Positions 41,489 through 51,545 of a stretch of DNA of 64,000 bases are shown one piece after another (the stretch's first letter is position 1; each line of letters opens with the position of its first letter). The position numbers and the translations under genes are program-made. Under the pieces are notes generated by a model that was not told the origin of the DNA, did no database searches, and saw nothing but the letters and a program-made list of their open reading frames with translations. Source of the stretch: Paraburkholderia metrosideri (GTDB lineage: Bacteria > Pseudomonadota > Gammaproteobacteria > Burkholderiales > Burkholderiaceae); assembly GCF_904848625.1 (NCBI RefSeq), contig NZ_CAJHCP010000005.1, positions 496,001 through 560,000 on the forward strand. Reading direction: 5' to 3'.

Positions 41489-41902
41489 TGTTCTTTTCAG
41501 AACGACGCGTACGGTATCACGAAATTCCAGTTCTCGGTGTAGTGCTGGCGGCGGGGGTATCCGGCGCGAGAGCGCGGATCGATGAGGGGAAAGCGTGCAT
41601 ACGCAAACAGATTTCGGCCAGGTGGTTCGCTCCTCGCTGCAGCGCAGGGCGGTTGCGCGAGGCCGGCAGAATCGACGCAGTGGTTCGCACTCAACTCACC
41701 GCGATGTCCGATGCGATTGCGGCCGACGATGCGAAAAAAGAACCCAACGAATACAGGTTGCGCAAATCGTCACGCAGATATTAGCCGCGCCACCACGCCA
41801 CCTTGACAAGGCGATCGAACGCAGTCGCGTTATAATTACGGCGCATGCTGATAAAAGAAGCAGCATTTATCAGCTTCGGTAGATCTGGACTTTACATTAC
41901 AA
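41489..41902. other. 414-bp region between the riboswitch and the dehydrogenase operon
   Basis: No gene is supported. A perfect TATAAT at 41831-41836, 67 bp before the gamma-subunit start, is a candidate -10 element. A TTGACA at 41803 is too far away (22 bp) for a normal -35, so promoter strength is unclear. Confidence 0.45.
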
Positions 41903-42445
41903 ATGACGCAACCCCACGAGCCCGATACGGGCCACGCCGTGCCGAATTCCGGCCGGCGCCTTATGCTGGCCAGCATATTGGCAAGCTACGCAAGTTCTTT
42001 TATTCCATGGCCTCTCGCCAACGCGCAAACAACTACTCCCGCTACTGCGGCAGCGCCTGAAGCATTTTTAAACGTGTCGCGTGTTATCACGGGGCGCGCA
42101 ACGCTCGACTCCGTTCAGGCAAACCGGCTTTATGCCGGTCTCGTCGCTACGGTTCCGTCGTTTGTCACGCAATTGAATGCACTCGCAGCGTTTATTGCCG
42201 GCAATCCGTCTGCAGCAAAGCAATTGCAGGTTTCTCTCGATGCAGCGAATGCGCCGTTCGCGAAACTGCCGCGTCAAATCGCCACAGCATGGTATGTCGG
42301 GGTGGTCGGCGCGGGCCCGCTCGCACGTTGCGTGACGTATGAAACCAGTTTGATGAATGTCGTGGTATCCGACCGGTTGAAGCCGCCGAGCTACGCCTAT
42401 GGTCCCTATGGAAGCTGGGGCCGTAATCCCCTCTCGGCAGCCTGA
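41903..42445 (+). CDS. FAD-dependent sugar/polyol dehydrogenase small (gamma) subunit, Tat-exported
   Basis: The 180-aa protein begins with a twin-arginine signal (NSGRRLMLASILASYASSF, cleavage after ANA near residue 41). The mature part belongs to the small-subunit family of membrane-bound FAD glucose/sorbitol/gluconate dehydrogenases. It carries the folded catalytic subunit through the Tat system (hitch-hiker export) because that subunit has no signal of its own. It is the first gene of a gamma-alpha-beta operon; the alpha subunit starts 29 bp later. Confidence 0.88.
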   Translation: MTQPHEPDTGHAVPNSGRRLMLASILASYASSFIPWPLANAQTTTPATAAAPEAFLNVSRVITGRATLDSVQANRLYAGLVATVPSFVTQLNALAAFIAGNPSAAKQLQVSLDAANAPFAKLPRQIATAWYVGVVGAGPLARCVTYETSLMNVVVSDRLKPPSYAYGPYGSWGRNPLSAA

Positions 42446-42474
42446 CGCTTCATCGGTAATTCAAGGAACAAAGC

Positions 42475-44073
42475 ATGTCTGACCAGTTGTCAGCCGATAT
42501 TGTTGTTATCGGCTCGGGTATCGTCGGCTCTCTCGCGGCCCATCGTCTCGTGTCGCAAGGTGCGTCTGTATTGATACTCGAAGCGGGACCGCGTGTGGAT
42601 CGCGGCCGCATCGTTTCGAACTTCCGTAATTCCCCGCGTAAAGGCGACTTCATGTCGCCTTATCCGTTTTCGTCATGGGCGCCGCATCCGGTTTATCAGC
42701 CTGTCGATAACGATTATCTCGTGCAGGCAGGACCGTATCCGTATAAGGCGGAGTACATCCGCATGGTCGGCGGCACGACCTGGCATTGGGCGGCGCAAGC
42801 ATGGCGTCTGCTGCCAAACGACTTCCGTCTGCAAACGCAATACGGCGTGGGCCGCGACTGGCCGATCTCGTATGAAGACCTCGAACCCTTCTATTACGAA
42901 GCCGAAGTGAAGATGGGCGTGTCGGGCGCACCGAATAACGGTTCGCCGCGTTCCAAACCGTTCCCGATGCAACCGGTCGCGGAATCGTTTCTGGAGCAGC
43001 GTTTTCGCGAGCGCCTCGCACCGGGTGGTTACGACGTCATCACCAATACGACCGCGCGCAATAGCCGTACCTACGACGGCCGCCCCGCGTGCTGTGGCAA
43101 TAACAACTGCATGCCGATTTGTCCGATCGACGCGCAATATCACGGCGGTCTCGCTGCCGACGCAGCGGAAAAAGCCGGCGCGAAGCTGGTCGAAAACGCG
43201 GTGGTGTATCGCATCGAGCACGATGAACGCGGCCGTATCGTCGCAGTGCATTACTACGATCCGAACAAGGTCTCGCATCGCGTGACGGGCAAGACCTTCA
43301 TTCTCGCGGCGAACGGTATTGAAAGTCCGAAGCTGTTGCTGCTGTCGGCCAGCGATAAATTCAAAAACGGTCTCGCGAATAACTCGGATATGGTGGGCCG
43401 TCATCTGATGGATCACCCGAGCAACGGTCTCGTGTTCGATGCCGATGAAGAACTGTGGCCGGGCCGTGGCCCAATGAGCCCGAGTTCGATCAACGCGCTG
43501 CGCGACGGCGCATTCCGTTCAGAGCATGCGGCGTTCCGGATCGACATTTCGAACTCGTCGCAAGTGTTGTCGGTCACGCAAGCGCTGATTGCGAAGGGCG
43601 TGTATGGCGAAGAACTCGAACAGCAGATTCGTTTTCATTCGGCACGCCAGTGCAGTTTGAAGAACGTGCTGGAAATTCTGCCTGATCCGGATAATCGCGT
43701 GACGCTCAGCGACCGGAAAGACGCGCTTGGCATTCCGACGCCGCAAATGCACTACGCGATGAACGATTACGTGCACAAGGGCATGGCTGCGGCACGCGAC
43801 GAATACACGCGCATCGCGAAGCTGATGGGCGGCACGAATCTGCGCTATAGCCCCGACGGCGTGTATGGCAACAACCAGCACATCACCGGCACGATGAGCA
43901 TGGGCCATGATCCGAAGGACTCGGTGGTCGACGCATTCGGACGCACGCACGATCACGAGAACCTGTACATCGCGAGTACCGGCGTCATGCCGACGGCCGC
44001 TACCGTCAACTCGACACTCACCGCAGTAGCGCTTGCGCTTCGCTCGGCCGATCACATCAACGCAAACGCCTGA
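42475..44073 (+). CDS. GMC-type FAD dehydrogenase catalytic (alpha) subunit with Fe-S cluster
   Basis: The 532-aa subunit oxidises a sugar, polyol or sugar acid and passes electrons through a [3Fe-4S] cluster to a cytochrome. FAD site VIGSGIVGSLAAHRL (12-26), GGTTWHW near 100, cluster cysteines CC-x4-C-x3-C (C206, C207, C212, C216) in CCGNNNCMPICP, and catalytic H469 (QHITGT) and N512 (TAATVNST). These match the Burkholderia cepacia FAD-glucose dehydrogenase alpha subunit with about a 7-residue offset. Glucose is possible, but 2-ketogluconate, gluconate or sorbitol cannot be excluded. It is followed 2 bp later by the cytochrome gene. Confidence 0.93.
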   Translation: MSDQLSADIVVIGSGIVGSLAAHRLVSQGASVLILEAGPRVDRGRIVSNFRNSPRKGDFMSPYPFSSWAPHPVYQPVDNDYLVQAGPYPYKAEYIRMVGGTTWHWAAQAWRLLPNDFRLQTQYGVGRDWPISYEDLEPFYYEAEVKMGVSGAPNNGSPRSKPFPMQPVAESFLEQRFRERLAPGGYDVITNTTARNSRTYDGRPACCGNNNCMPICPIDAQYHGGLAADAAEKAGAKLVENAVVYRIEHDERGRIVAVHYYDPNKVSHRVTGKTFILAANGIESPKLLLLSASDKFKNGLANNSDMVGRHLMDHPSNGLVFDADEELWPGRGPMSPSSINALRDGAFRSEHAAFRIDISNSSQVLSVTQALIAKGVYGEELEQQIRFHSARQCSLKNVLEILPDPDNRVTLSDRKDALGIPTPQMHYAMNDYVHKGMAAARDEYTRIAKLMGGTNLRYSPDGVYGNNQHITGTMSMGHDPKDSVVDAFGRTHDHENLYIASTGVMPTAATVNSTLTAVALALRSADHINANA

Positions 44074-44075
44074 AG

Positions 44076-45467
44076 ATGACTTATTTTCCGTTCACGGCGT
44101 TTAAACGCCATTTGTGCGCGGCGTTGTTCGCGTCGGTTGGACTCGTGTCCGCGGCCCATGCTGCTGACGATGACCTCGTCAAACGGGGTGAATATCTCGC
44201 GAAAGCGGGTGATTGCATCGCCTGTCACAGTGCGCCGCAAGGCAAGCCGTTCGCAGGCGGCCTACCGCTCGCGACCCCGCTTGGCGAGATCGTCTCCACC
44301 AACATCACGCCGTCCAGAACCAACGGCATCGGCAACTACACGCTCGAGCAGTTCAGCGCGGCGCTGCGGCAAGGCGTGCGTGCGGATGGACAGCATCTGT
44401 ATCCGGCCATGCCTTATACGTCGTATGCAAAGGTCAGTGACGACGATGTAAAGGCGCTTTACGCGTACTTCATGCACGGCGTCGCACCGGTCGATACATC
44501 GCCGCCACCGACCCAGCTGCCGTTCCCGTTCAACGTACGTCTGTCGATGGCTGCGTGGAACCTGCTGTTCCTCGATCACCAGCCGTTCCAGGCCGATCCG
44601 GCGAAGAGCGTCGAGTGGAATCGCGGCGCGTATCTGGTGCAGGGTCTCGCGCATTGCAGCACCTGTCACACACCGCGTAACGCGTTGATGGCAGAAGACA
44701 CGTCGGCGGCTCTGGGCGGCAGCGTGGTGGGGACGTGGTACGCACCTAACGTGTCGTCTGATCCGGCGAGCGGGATTGGTTCGTGGAGCGAAGAGGAAAT
44801 CGCCGCGTACCTGCGCACGGGTCATGTAGTAGGCCGCGCGCAGGCAGCGGGTCCGATGGCCGAAGCGGTGGACAACAGCTTCCAGCATCTGAGCGACAGC
44901 GATCTGCGTGCAATGGCGGTCTATCTCAAGTCGAGTCCGCCGGTCCATCATGCCGGAGACCGTCAGGCCGCCGACACATGGGGCAGTGCGAAGTCGAGTC
45001 TCGATGAAATTCGCGGCGTGCCGCTACCGGCTGACGCGAATCAGATGAGCGGTCCGCAGATTTACGACGCGTATTGCGCAAGCTGTCACCAGGCGCATGG
45101 CGAAGGAGCGGGGCAAGGCATCGACGGTCCGGGTCTGCCGTCGCTGTTTCATAACACGGCGTTGGGTCATGCGAACACCAATAACCTCGTGATGGTGATG
45201 CTGGAAGGCGTGCATCGGCAGGACAGTGCGCCGGATGTGCTGATGCCCGCATTTGGCCGCCTGCTTTCCGATCAGCAGATCGCGACACTGGGTAACTATC
45301 TGCTCAAACAGTATGGGAATCCGGATGCGTCTGTGACGGTGCAGCAGGTGAAAACCTTGCGTCAAGGCGGCGAGGCATCGCCGCTGATTATGATTGCGCG
45401 AGTTGGAATGGCCGTAGCGGCACTGATCGTGCTGGGCATTGTCGTTCTATTGATTCGCCGGCGATAA
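44076..45467 (+). CDS. Triheme cytochrome c subunit (beta) of the FAD dehydrogenase
   Basis: A 463-aa protein with a signal peptide (cleavage near AAHAAD), three c-type heme motifs CIACH (47-51), CSTCH (194-198) and CASCH (334-338), and a C-terminal membrane helix (MIARVGMAVAALIVLGIVVLLI). It accepts electrons from the alpha subunit and passes them to ubiquinone, as in acetic-acid-bacterial and Burkholderia dehydrogenases. It is the third gene of the gamma-alpha-beta operon. An imperfect hairpin with a T-rich tail follows the stop. Confidence 0.94.
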   Translation: MTYFPFTAFKRHLCAALFASVGLVSAAHAADDDLVKRGEYLAKAGDCIACHSAPQGKPFAGGLPLATPLGEIVSTNITPSRTNGIGNYTLEQFSAALRQGVRADGQHLYPAMPYTSYAKVSDDDVKALYAYFMHGVAPVDTSPPPTQLPFPFNVRLSMAAWNLLFLDHQPFQADPAKSVEWNRGAYLVQGLAHCSTCHTPRNALMAEDTSAALGGSVVGTWYAPNVSSDPASGIGSWSEEEIAAYLRTGHVVGRAQAAGPMAEAVDNSFQHLSDSDLRAMAVYLKSSPPVHHAGDRQAADTWGSAKSSLDEIRGVPLPADANQMSGPQIYDAYCASCHQAHGEGAGQGIDGPGLPSLFHNTALGHANTNNLVMVMLEGVHRQDSAPDVLMPAFGRLLSDQQIATLGNYLLKQYGNPDASVTVQQVKTLRQGGEASPLIMIARVGMAVAALIVLGIVVLLIRRR

Positions 45468-45473
45468 GCCAGA

Positions 45474-45528
45474 AGCCTCGCTATGCGCAGTGCTCACAAA
45501 ACACAGTGCGTGGCGAGGCGTTCTTTAT
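45474..45528 (+). terminator. Probable terminator of the dehydrogenase operon
   Basis: GCCTCGC is repeated as an inverted GCGAGGC with an imperfect inner stem (GCGCAGTG / CAGTGCG), followed by GTTCTTTA. The stem is not perfect, so termination efficiency is uncertain. Confidence 0.5.
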
Positions 45529-45567
45529 CGACGCATCGGAATACGGTGTGTCAATAAAGAACGATAA

Positions 45568-46281
<714 letters not shown>

Positions 46282-46377
46282 CCACGCCAGGCGAATGGGG
46301 CAGGCGCCAAAGTTTGCGCGGTTAAAGCTTGCCGACGCGTAATATGACGAACCTCTCGCACCTTTAATCCCAGCCTG

Positions 46378-47298
46378 ATGAGCCTGTCTCGCCCCTTGCC
46401 GCCTCTTCTGTCTCTACGCGCGTTTGAAGCTGCCGCGCGGCGAATGAGTTTCAGTCATGCGGCACAGGAACTCTTCGTCACGCAAAGCGCAATCAGTCAT
46501 CACATCCAGAAGCTGGAAGCCGATCTGGGCGTCGCTTTGTTCGAGCGCCGCACACGTGCGATTGCACTGACGCCGCACGGCGAAGCTTATTACGCGAAGG
46601 TCCGCGACGCGTTCGAACTGCTTCGGCTTGGCACCGAACAGATTCGCTCACGCCCGGCCGGAAAAACCACGTTGACAGTCGGCCTGCTGGCTTCTTTCGC
46701 GACCCGCTGGCTGGCGCCCCGATTGCGGGCATTCTCCGCCACTCACCCCGGCATCACGCTGCAATTACGGCCCGAGATTGCATTGGCCAATGTGGCGGCC
46801 GGCGAAGTCGATGTGGCGATTCGTTATGGCCGTGGCGGCTGGCCAGGCGTCCGTGCGCAACGCTTGATGCCGGAGCGCCTGTCACTGGTTTGCGCGCCGT
46901 CTCTGGTCACGGGAAAAAAGCGTTTGCGCGAACCGCAGGACATACTGCGTTTTCCGCTTCTTACTTCGTATTCGAACAATTCGTTCGAATGGGATGGGTG
47001 GGCGAAACGCTTCGACGTGGATCTCGGTCAGACGCAGATGGTGCAATTGCATGACTACAACATCGTGGTGGAAGCCGCGCTTGCCGGTCAGGGCATTGCG
47101 ATGGGCCGCCACCATCTGATCGCCCGGCAACTGACGAGCGGAGAACTCGTGCAGGTACTACCCGAAGCAATCCTGGATGACGCCCGCGTCGGATGGTGGT
47201 TGGTGACGCCAAAGGGCAGCCTGAGTGGCGCAGCCGCGGCATTTCGCGACTGGCTCGGCGAAGCGGCGCGGCAGGATGGATTGGACGAGACGCATTAG
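46378..47298 (+). CDS. LysR-type regulator, GcvA-like
   Basis: A 306-aa LysR protein of the GcvA-like group (LPPLLSLRAFEAAARRMSFSHAAQELFVTQSAISHHIQKLEADLG, read in parts). The effector domain runs from residue 90. It is on the same strand as, and upstream of, the Rid protein and class V aminotransferase, so it may regulate those genes. The intergenic regions on both sides are short. Confidence 0.9.
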   Translation: MSLSRPLPPLLSLRAFEAAARRMSFSHAAQELFVTQSAISHHIQKLEADLGVALFERRTRAIALTPHGEAYYAKVRDAFELLRLGTEQIRSRPAGKTTLTVGLLASFATRWLAPRLRAFSATHPGITLQLRPEIALANVAAGEVDVAIRYGRGGWPGVRAQRLMPERLSLVCAPSLVTGKKRLREPQDILRFPLLTSYSNNSFEWDGWAKRFDVDLGQTQMVQLHDYNIVVEAALAGQGIAMGRHHLIARQLTSGELVQVLPEAILDDARVGWWLVTPKGSLSGAAAAFRDWLGEAARQDGLDETH

Positions 47299-47409
47299 TC
47301 TGGCTCATCTGTCGCATGCAAGAATTGATTGGTCAGTCGAAGCTGGAGCGAATAGGATCGTTTTTCCCGAACCCGATCAATCATCGATCAACTACCGGTC
47401 ACCCCTGTC

Positions 47410-47898
47410 ATGTCCAATTCGATTTCCGCTCGTGTTGCCAGTCTCGGTTTGACGCTTGAACCCGCTGCTTCCCCCGCGGCCAATTACGTCCCCTTCGTCC
47501 AGGATCACCATCTTCTGCATATCTCCGGGCAGATTTCGCGCCAGGGCGGAGCGCCCGCTTATCAAGGACGATTGGGCGACACGCTTTCCGATGAAGAGGG
47601 CATCGCGGCGGCGCGACTGGCGGCGCTAGGTGTTCTTGCGCAGATCGTCGCTGCAACAGATGACCGTCTGGACCGTGTGGCACGCGTCGTACGCCTCACC
47701 GTGTTCATTGCCAGTGCGCCGGGTTTCGATCGGCAGAGCGCGGTGGCCAACGGTGCTTCCGATCTGATGGTGCAGGTATTCGGCGACGCCGGGCGGCATG
47801 CGCGCAGTGCGGTCGGCGTCGCCGCGCTGCCGGCCGGCGTGGCTGTTGAAGTCGATGCTGTGATCTCACTCGTTCCCACCTCGCGCGACATCGCGTGA
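47410..47898 (+). CDS. RidA/YER057c/UK114-family protein
   Basis: A 162-aa Rid-family protein with an unusual N-terminal extension (first 20 residues) and the core HHLLHISGQISRQGG, ALGVLAQIVAATDD, VVRLTVFIASAPGF and RSAVGVAALPAGVAVEVDAVI. The arginine in HARSAVGV and the glutamate in VEVDA match the enamine/imine deaminase site. Rid proteins hydrolyse reactive imines released by PLP enzymes. The next gene is such an enzyme and starts 12 bp after this stop, which supports a paired role. Confidence 0.88.
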   Translation: MSNSISARVASLGLTLEPAASPAANYVPFVQDHHLLHISGQISRQGGAPAYQGRLGDTLSDEEGIAAARLAALGVLAQIVAATDDRLDRVARVVRLTVFIASAPGFDRQSAVANGASDLMVQVFGDAGRHARSAVGVAALPAGVAVEVDAVISLVPTSRDIA

Positions 47899-47909
47899 CA
47901 GGAAAAAAC

Positions 47910-49106
47910 ATGTCTACTCCGCTTTCGACTGCCGCCGTGGACGCGCTGCGCGCTCAAACGCCCGGCACACAAACGACCACCCATTTCAATCATGCAGGCG
48001 CTTCGCTGCCGTCGTCCGCGACGCTGGAGGCGATCCATGCTCAGCTGTGGCGGGAAGCCACGATGGGCCAGATGGAAGCCGGCGGGTTCGGACGTGAACA
48101 GAGTGAACGCGCACGGCAACTTGCTGCGCAACTGCTCAATGCGCAGGCATCGGAAATTGCCTTGACGACGGGCAATTCGTTCGCCTGGGGCGCTGCGTTT
48201 GCTGCATTGGGCCGGTTGAAATCAGGTGAGCGGATTCTGGTCGGACGGCACGAATGGGGTGGCAATCTTGCTGCAATGCGTATCGCTGCGCGACGCGATG
48301 GTGTATCGATCGAGGTGATTCCGTGCGATGCCAGCGGCGCAACGGACCCTCACGCGCTGGAGGCGATGATCGACGAGCGGGTGCGCCTGATCGCGCTCAC
48401 CTGGTTGCCTGCGAACGGCGGAGTGATCAATCCCGCAGCGGCGATCGGACAGGTCGCGCGACGCTACGGCATTCCGTATTTCATCGATGGTGCGCAGGCC
48501 GTTGGGCAGGTGCCGGTCGACGTCGTCGCGTTGGGTTGCGATGTGCTGACCGGCGCGGGCCGCAAGGCGCTGCGAGGTCCGAGAGGGACGGGTCTCCTCT
48601 ATGTGCGGCAGGACTTTCTATCGCGCGTCACGCCCGCATTCGTCGACACGCATTCCGCACCCCTCGATGCAGCGGGCGAACCGGTGCTGCGCAACGACGC
48701 GGCGCGCTTTGAACTGGCGGAAGCCTCGCTCGCGTTGCACGGTGGATTAGCCAATGCGCTCAAGGAGGCACTCGACATTGGCATCGACAACATTCGCGCA
48801 CGGATCGACAGCATTGCGCAGCACTTACGCGGACAACTCGCGGCGCTTCCCGGCGTGACGGTGCTCGATCTGGGCGTCGAACGCTCCGGGCTGATCGCCT
48901 TCAACGTTGCCGGACTCGATGCGAGCCACGTGCAACGCAGTCTTGCAGAGCAAGGCGTGACGATTGGCAGCAACGGTGTCGCTTATACGCCGTTCGATAT
49001 GGAATCGCGCGGACTCCAGGAGATTGCGCGGGCTTCGGTCAGCTATCTGACGACAGATGCCGAAATCGACAAGTTGCTGAATGGGATACGGGCGCTTTTG
49101 CGTTAG
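47910..49106 (+). CDS. Class V aminotransferase (cysteine-desulfurase/epimerase-like)
   Basis: A 398-aa fold-type I PLP protein. ATG at 47910 follows AGGAAAAAAC; a GTG at 47895 overlaps the Rid stop but has no ribosome site. TTGNSFAWGAAFAALG is the cofactor-binding region, YFIDGAQAVGQVPVD holds the PLP aspartate and Gln, and TGAGRKALRGPRGTGLLYV the Schiff-base lysine, with the class V RGTG signature. The reaction could be a beta-elimination, desulfuration or epimerisation. Coupling with a Rid protein suggests that an enamine or imine is released. Confidence 0.88.
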   Translation: MSTPLSTAAVDALRAQTPGTQTTTHFNHAGASLPSSATLEAIHAQLWREATMGQMEAGGFGREQSERARQLAAQLLNAQASEIALTTGNSFAWGAAFAALGRLKSGERILVGRHEWGGNLAAMRIAARRDGVSIEVIPCDASGATDPHALEAMIDERVRLIALTWLPANGGVINPAAAIGQVARRYGIPYFIDGAQAVGQVPVDVVALGCDVLTGAGRKALRGPRGTGLLYVRQDFLSRVTPAFVDTHSAPLDAAGEPVLRNDAARFELAEASLALHGGLANALKEALDIGIDNIRARIDSIAQHLRGQLAALPGVTVLDLGVERSGLIAFNVAGLDASHVQRSLAEQGVTIGSNGVAYTPFDMESRGLQEIARASVSYLTTDAEIDKLLNGIRALLR

Positions 49107-49323
49107 CCGTTAGTCCGGCCTGGCAATGCGCGGCAACGAAGTGGTCCGGGTTTTTTATTACCCCCACGGTTCGCCGCTTTGCATCTCGTCCTCTATCGGC
49201 AGAAACCGGCCGGGATGCATCGGACGCCATCGCTCCCTTAAGATGGCGGGTTCAAATGACCCGGTCTCAATACTTGGTCGCATTCCGATGCAACCTGCAT
49301 TCGATTGAGCTGAAGGAGAACAG

Positions 49324-50376
49324 ATGTCGGAGCAAATCGATTCCCGCAGGCGCGGCTTCCTCGGCATTGCAGCGATGACGCTGGCCGCTGCGCAAGCCGG
49401 CACGATCGGGTCCGCGAACGCGCAGTCCAGTCCAAACAAACCGGCGAGCGGGTCCGGCGTCGTTGCGGGTGCCCACCCGTCGCCCGGACCTCTGAAGCAG
49501 ATCGACGCGGGCTTGCTGAGCGTCGGCTATGCGGAGCAAGGACCGGCCAACGGTCCCGCAGTGATCCTTCTGCACGGCTGGCCGTACGACATTCATGCCT
49601 TTGCCGATGTCGCGCCGGTGCTTGCGTCGGCGGGTTATCGCGTGATCGTGCCATTTCTGCGCGGCTACGGCACGACCCGCTTTCTTTCTGACGAGACGAG
49701 GCGCAACGGCCAGCAGTCGGTCATCGCCGTCGATATCGTCGCGCTGATGGACGCATTGCATATCGAGAAAGCGGTGCTTGGCGGCTATGACTGGGGCGGC
49801 CGTACCGCGAATGTCATCGCGGCGCTGTGGCCGGAGCGCTGCAAGGCGCTGGTGGCGGTAAGCGGCTATCTGATCGGCAATCCCGCGGCGGCGGCCACGC
49901 CGCTCGCGCCGAAAGCGGAATTGGCCTGGTGGTATCAGTTCTATTTCGCCACCGAGCGCGGGCGTCTTGGCTACCAGGCCAACCGCCACGATTTTGCGAA
50001 GCTGATCTGGCAGAACGCATCGCCAAAATGGAATTTCGACGATGTGACGTTCGACCGTTCCGCCGATGCTCTCAACAATGCCGATCACGTCGCGATTGTG
50101 ATTCACAACTACCGCTGGCGATTGGGCCTCGCTGAAGGCGAGTCGAAGTACGACGCGCTGGAAAAGCGACTCGCTGCTGCCCCCACGATCACGGTGCCGA
50201 CCATCACGTTAGAAGGTGACGCCAATGGCGCACCGCATCCCGAGCCGGCGAGCTATGCGGGCAAATACACCGGCAAGTACGCGCACCGGACCGTCAAGGG
50301 CGGCGTTGGCCACAACCTGCCTCAGGAGGCGCCCCAGGCGTTTGCGCAGGCGGTGATCGACGCGGACACTTTTTAA
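49324..50376 (+). CDS. Exported alpha/beta hydrolase, epoxide-hydrolase-like
   Basis: The 350-aa protein starts with a Tat-like signal (DSRRRGFLGIAAMTL, cleavage near residue 33). The mature part has HGWP oxyanion motif (84-87) and GGYDWGG nucleophile elbow with D156, an aspartate as in epoxide hydrolases and haloalkane/fluoroacetate dehalogenases. The acid in LEGDANGAPHP and the histidine in VGHNLPQE complete the triad. Its extracytoplasmic location is unusual for this group. It stands alone on the plus strand, convergent with a sulfotransferase gene. Confidence 0.87.
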   Translation: MSEQIDSRRRGFLGIAAMTLAAAQAGTIGSANAQSSPNKPASGSGVVAGAHPSPGPLKQIDAGLLSVGYAEQGPANGPAVILLHGWPYDIHAFADVAPVLASAGYRVIVPFLRGYGTTRFLSDETRRNGQQSVIAVDIVALMDALHIEKAVLGGYDWGGRTANVIAALWPERCKALVAVSGYLIGNPAAAATPLAPKAELAWWYQFYFATERGRLGYQANRHDFAKLIWQNASPKWNFDDVTFDRSADALNNADHVAIVIHNYRWRLGLAEGESKYDALEKRLAAAPTITVPTITLEGDANGAPHPEPASYAGKYTGKYAHRTVKGGVGHNLPQEAPQAFAQAVIDADTF

Positions 50377-50447
50377 GTTGCCGGCGTCGCGCAACGGTCT
50401 CGTGGGCTGATCGATCGCCCAGGTAATCCCGTGGGGCTCCAGGCCGG

Positions 50448-51245
50448 TTATGCCGCCGCATAGCCCAGATGCGTCGCCGCTCGCCCGGCCAGCGCCAGCA
50501 GCTTGTCGTCGCCAGCTGGCTGATTAGGGATCACATAGAGATCGGCGATATCGGTCACCGGATCGCTGAATGGCGTCGGCGCATGTCGCTGAGAGATGAG
50601 GAAGTCGCCGATCGGCGATGCGTCTGTCAGGTCGAGAAATTTGCCGATGCTCGCGCTGGTCGCGGCCGGGTCTTCGATCAGTCCGCGATACGGAATCGTC
50701 AAGCCGAGCTGCGAAGGGAGTTCGTCGAAGAAGTCGAGGATCTCGCTCACGTATTGCCCCCACACGCGCACACCGTCATCGATCGAGCCGGTCCAGTGCT
50801 TATGCAGCAGCGAGTTGGCCACATGGCGGGGATCACGATGAATGTGAATGAAGCGCGCTTGCGGCAGCATCTCGCGTATCAGCCGCAGGCAGGAGCCGGA
50901 GCGCGGCAGGTGTTCAACCGAACCGAGGCGGCCCGAGAGCACCGTAGGATCCGCATAGGACGGGTGCTTGTCGCCCCAGATCGGCGCGGTGATCTCGAGT
51001 TCCTCGCGATAGAACCGCTCGACCCACGCACCGAGCGTGCGCTTACCGAAGTGGACAAAGCGATCGACGCAGGCCTGACTCAGCAGATCAGGCCGGTGGC
51101 TGCCGACCTCCAGGGTGTCCTTGAGCAACGCGAAAACGCGACACTCATTGGTCAACTGGATCAGCGGATGCACGTTCAGGACGGAACACAGAAAGGTCGT
51201 GCCCGACCTCGGAGAGCCAACGATAAACAGCGGAAAAGACGCCAT
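50448..51245 (-). CDS. PAPS-dependent sulfotransferase
   Basis: A 265-aa sulfotransferase family protein. FIVGSPRSGTTFLCSVLN (about 6-23) is the phosphosulfate loop and HIHRDPRHVANSLL the 3'-phosphate motif (RDPRxxxxS). ATG at 51245 follows GGAGAG; the frame is open 10 codons upstream. It is the second sulfotransferase-like gene in the window, with low visible similarity to the first. Substrates could include lipids, carbohydrates or Nod-factor-like molecules. Confidence 0.85.
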   Translation of the reverse strand: MASFPLFIVGSPRSGTTFLCSVLNVHPLIQLTNECRVFALLKDTLEVGSHRPDLLSQACVDRFVHFGKRTLGAWVERFYREELEITAPIWGDKHPSYADPTVLSGRLGSVEHLPRSGSCLRLIREMLPQARFIHIHRDPRHVANSLLHKHWTGSIDDGVRVWGQYVSEILDFFDELPSQLGLTIPYRGLIEDPAATSASIGKFLDLTDASPIGDFLISQRHAPTPFSDPVTDIADLYVIPNQPAGDDKLLALAGRAATHLGYAAA

Positions 51246-51545
51246 GTTTCTCTCCGGATGATCGCTGCGATTCAACCAGCATACAGAGCGAAGGTGGCGA
51301 GAAACTGACGGAAGAATGACCGAGGCGTTGGGTGCTTCTAACTATCAGGTGGACGACGGAAGTGGCCAGTTGTGGCGCTCATGGGCCGAGATGTTGACCG
51401 TCGAAAAAATGCGTTCGTATTGCCAGGTTTATCCACAGAAAATGTTCATATCCTTGTGGACAACTCCTGGCCAATCATCCTAACTACTTGAACGCAGAGC
51501 GAATTGTTCCCGGACACAGCAAACGTGCGCTTGGTGGCGTAACGC
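51246..51545. other. 300-bp intergenic region with a DnaA-box-like dyad
   Basis: No protein gene is supported. The region includes TTATCCACA at 51429-51437 and the complement TGTGGACAA at 51455-51463, flanked by GCCAGG/CCTGGC arms. The remainder shows no clear promoter. Confidence 0.6.
51422..51471. promoter_or_regulatory. Inverted pair of DnaA-box-like 9-mers
   Basis: TTATCCACA at 51429-51437 fits the DnaA consensus exactly; its inverted partner reads TTGTCCACA (one mismatch), 17 bases away. Both lie inside an imperfect dyad with outer arms GCCAGG (51422-51427) and CCTGGC (51466-51471). It could bind DnaA, act as the 3' hairpin of the upstream fusion-protein gene, or both. Confidence 0.5.

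Noticed and set aside
41803..41836. TTGACA and TATAAT upstream of the dehydrogenase operon
   Set aside because: The 22-bp spacing is too long for a sigma70 promoter; kept only as a possible -10.
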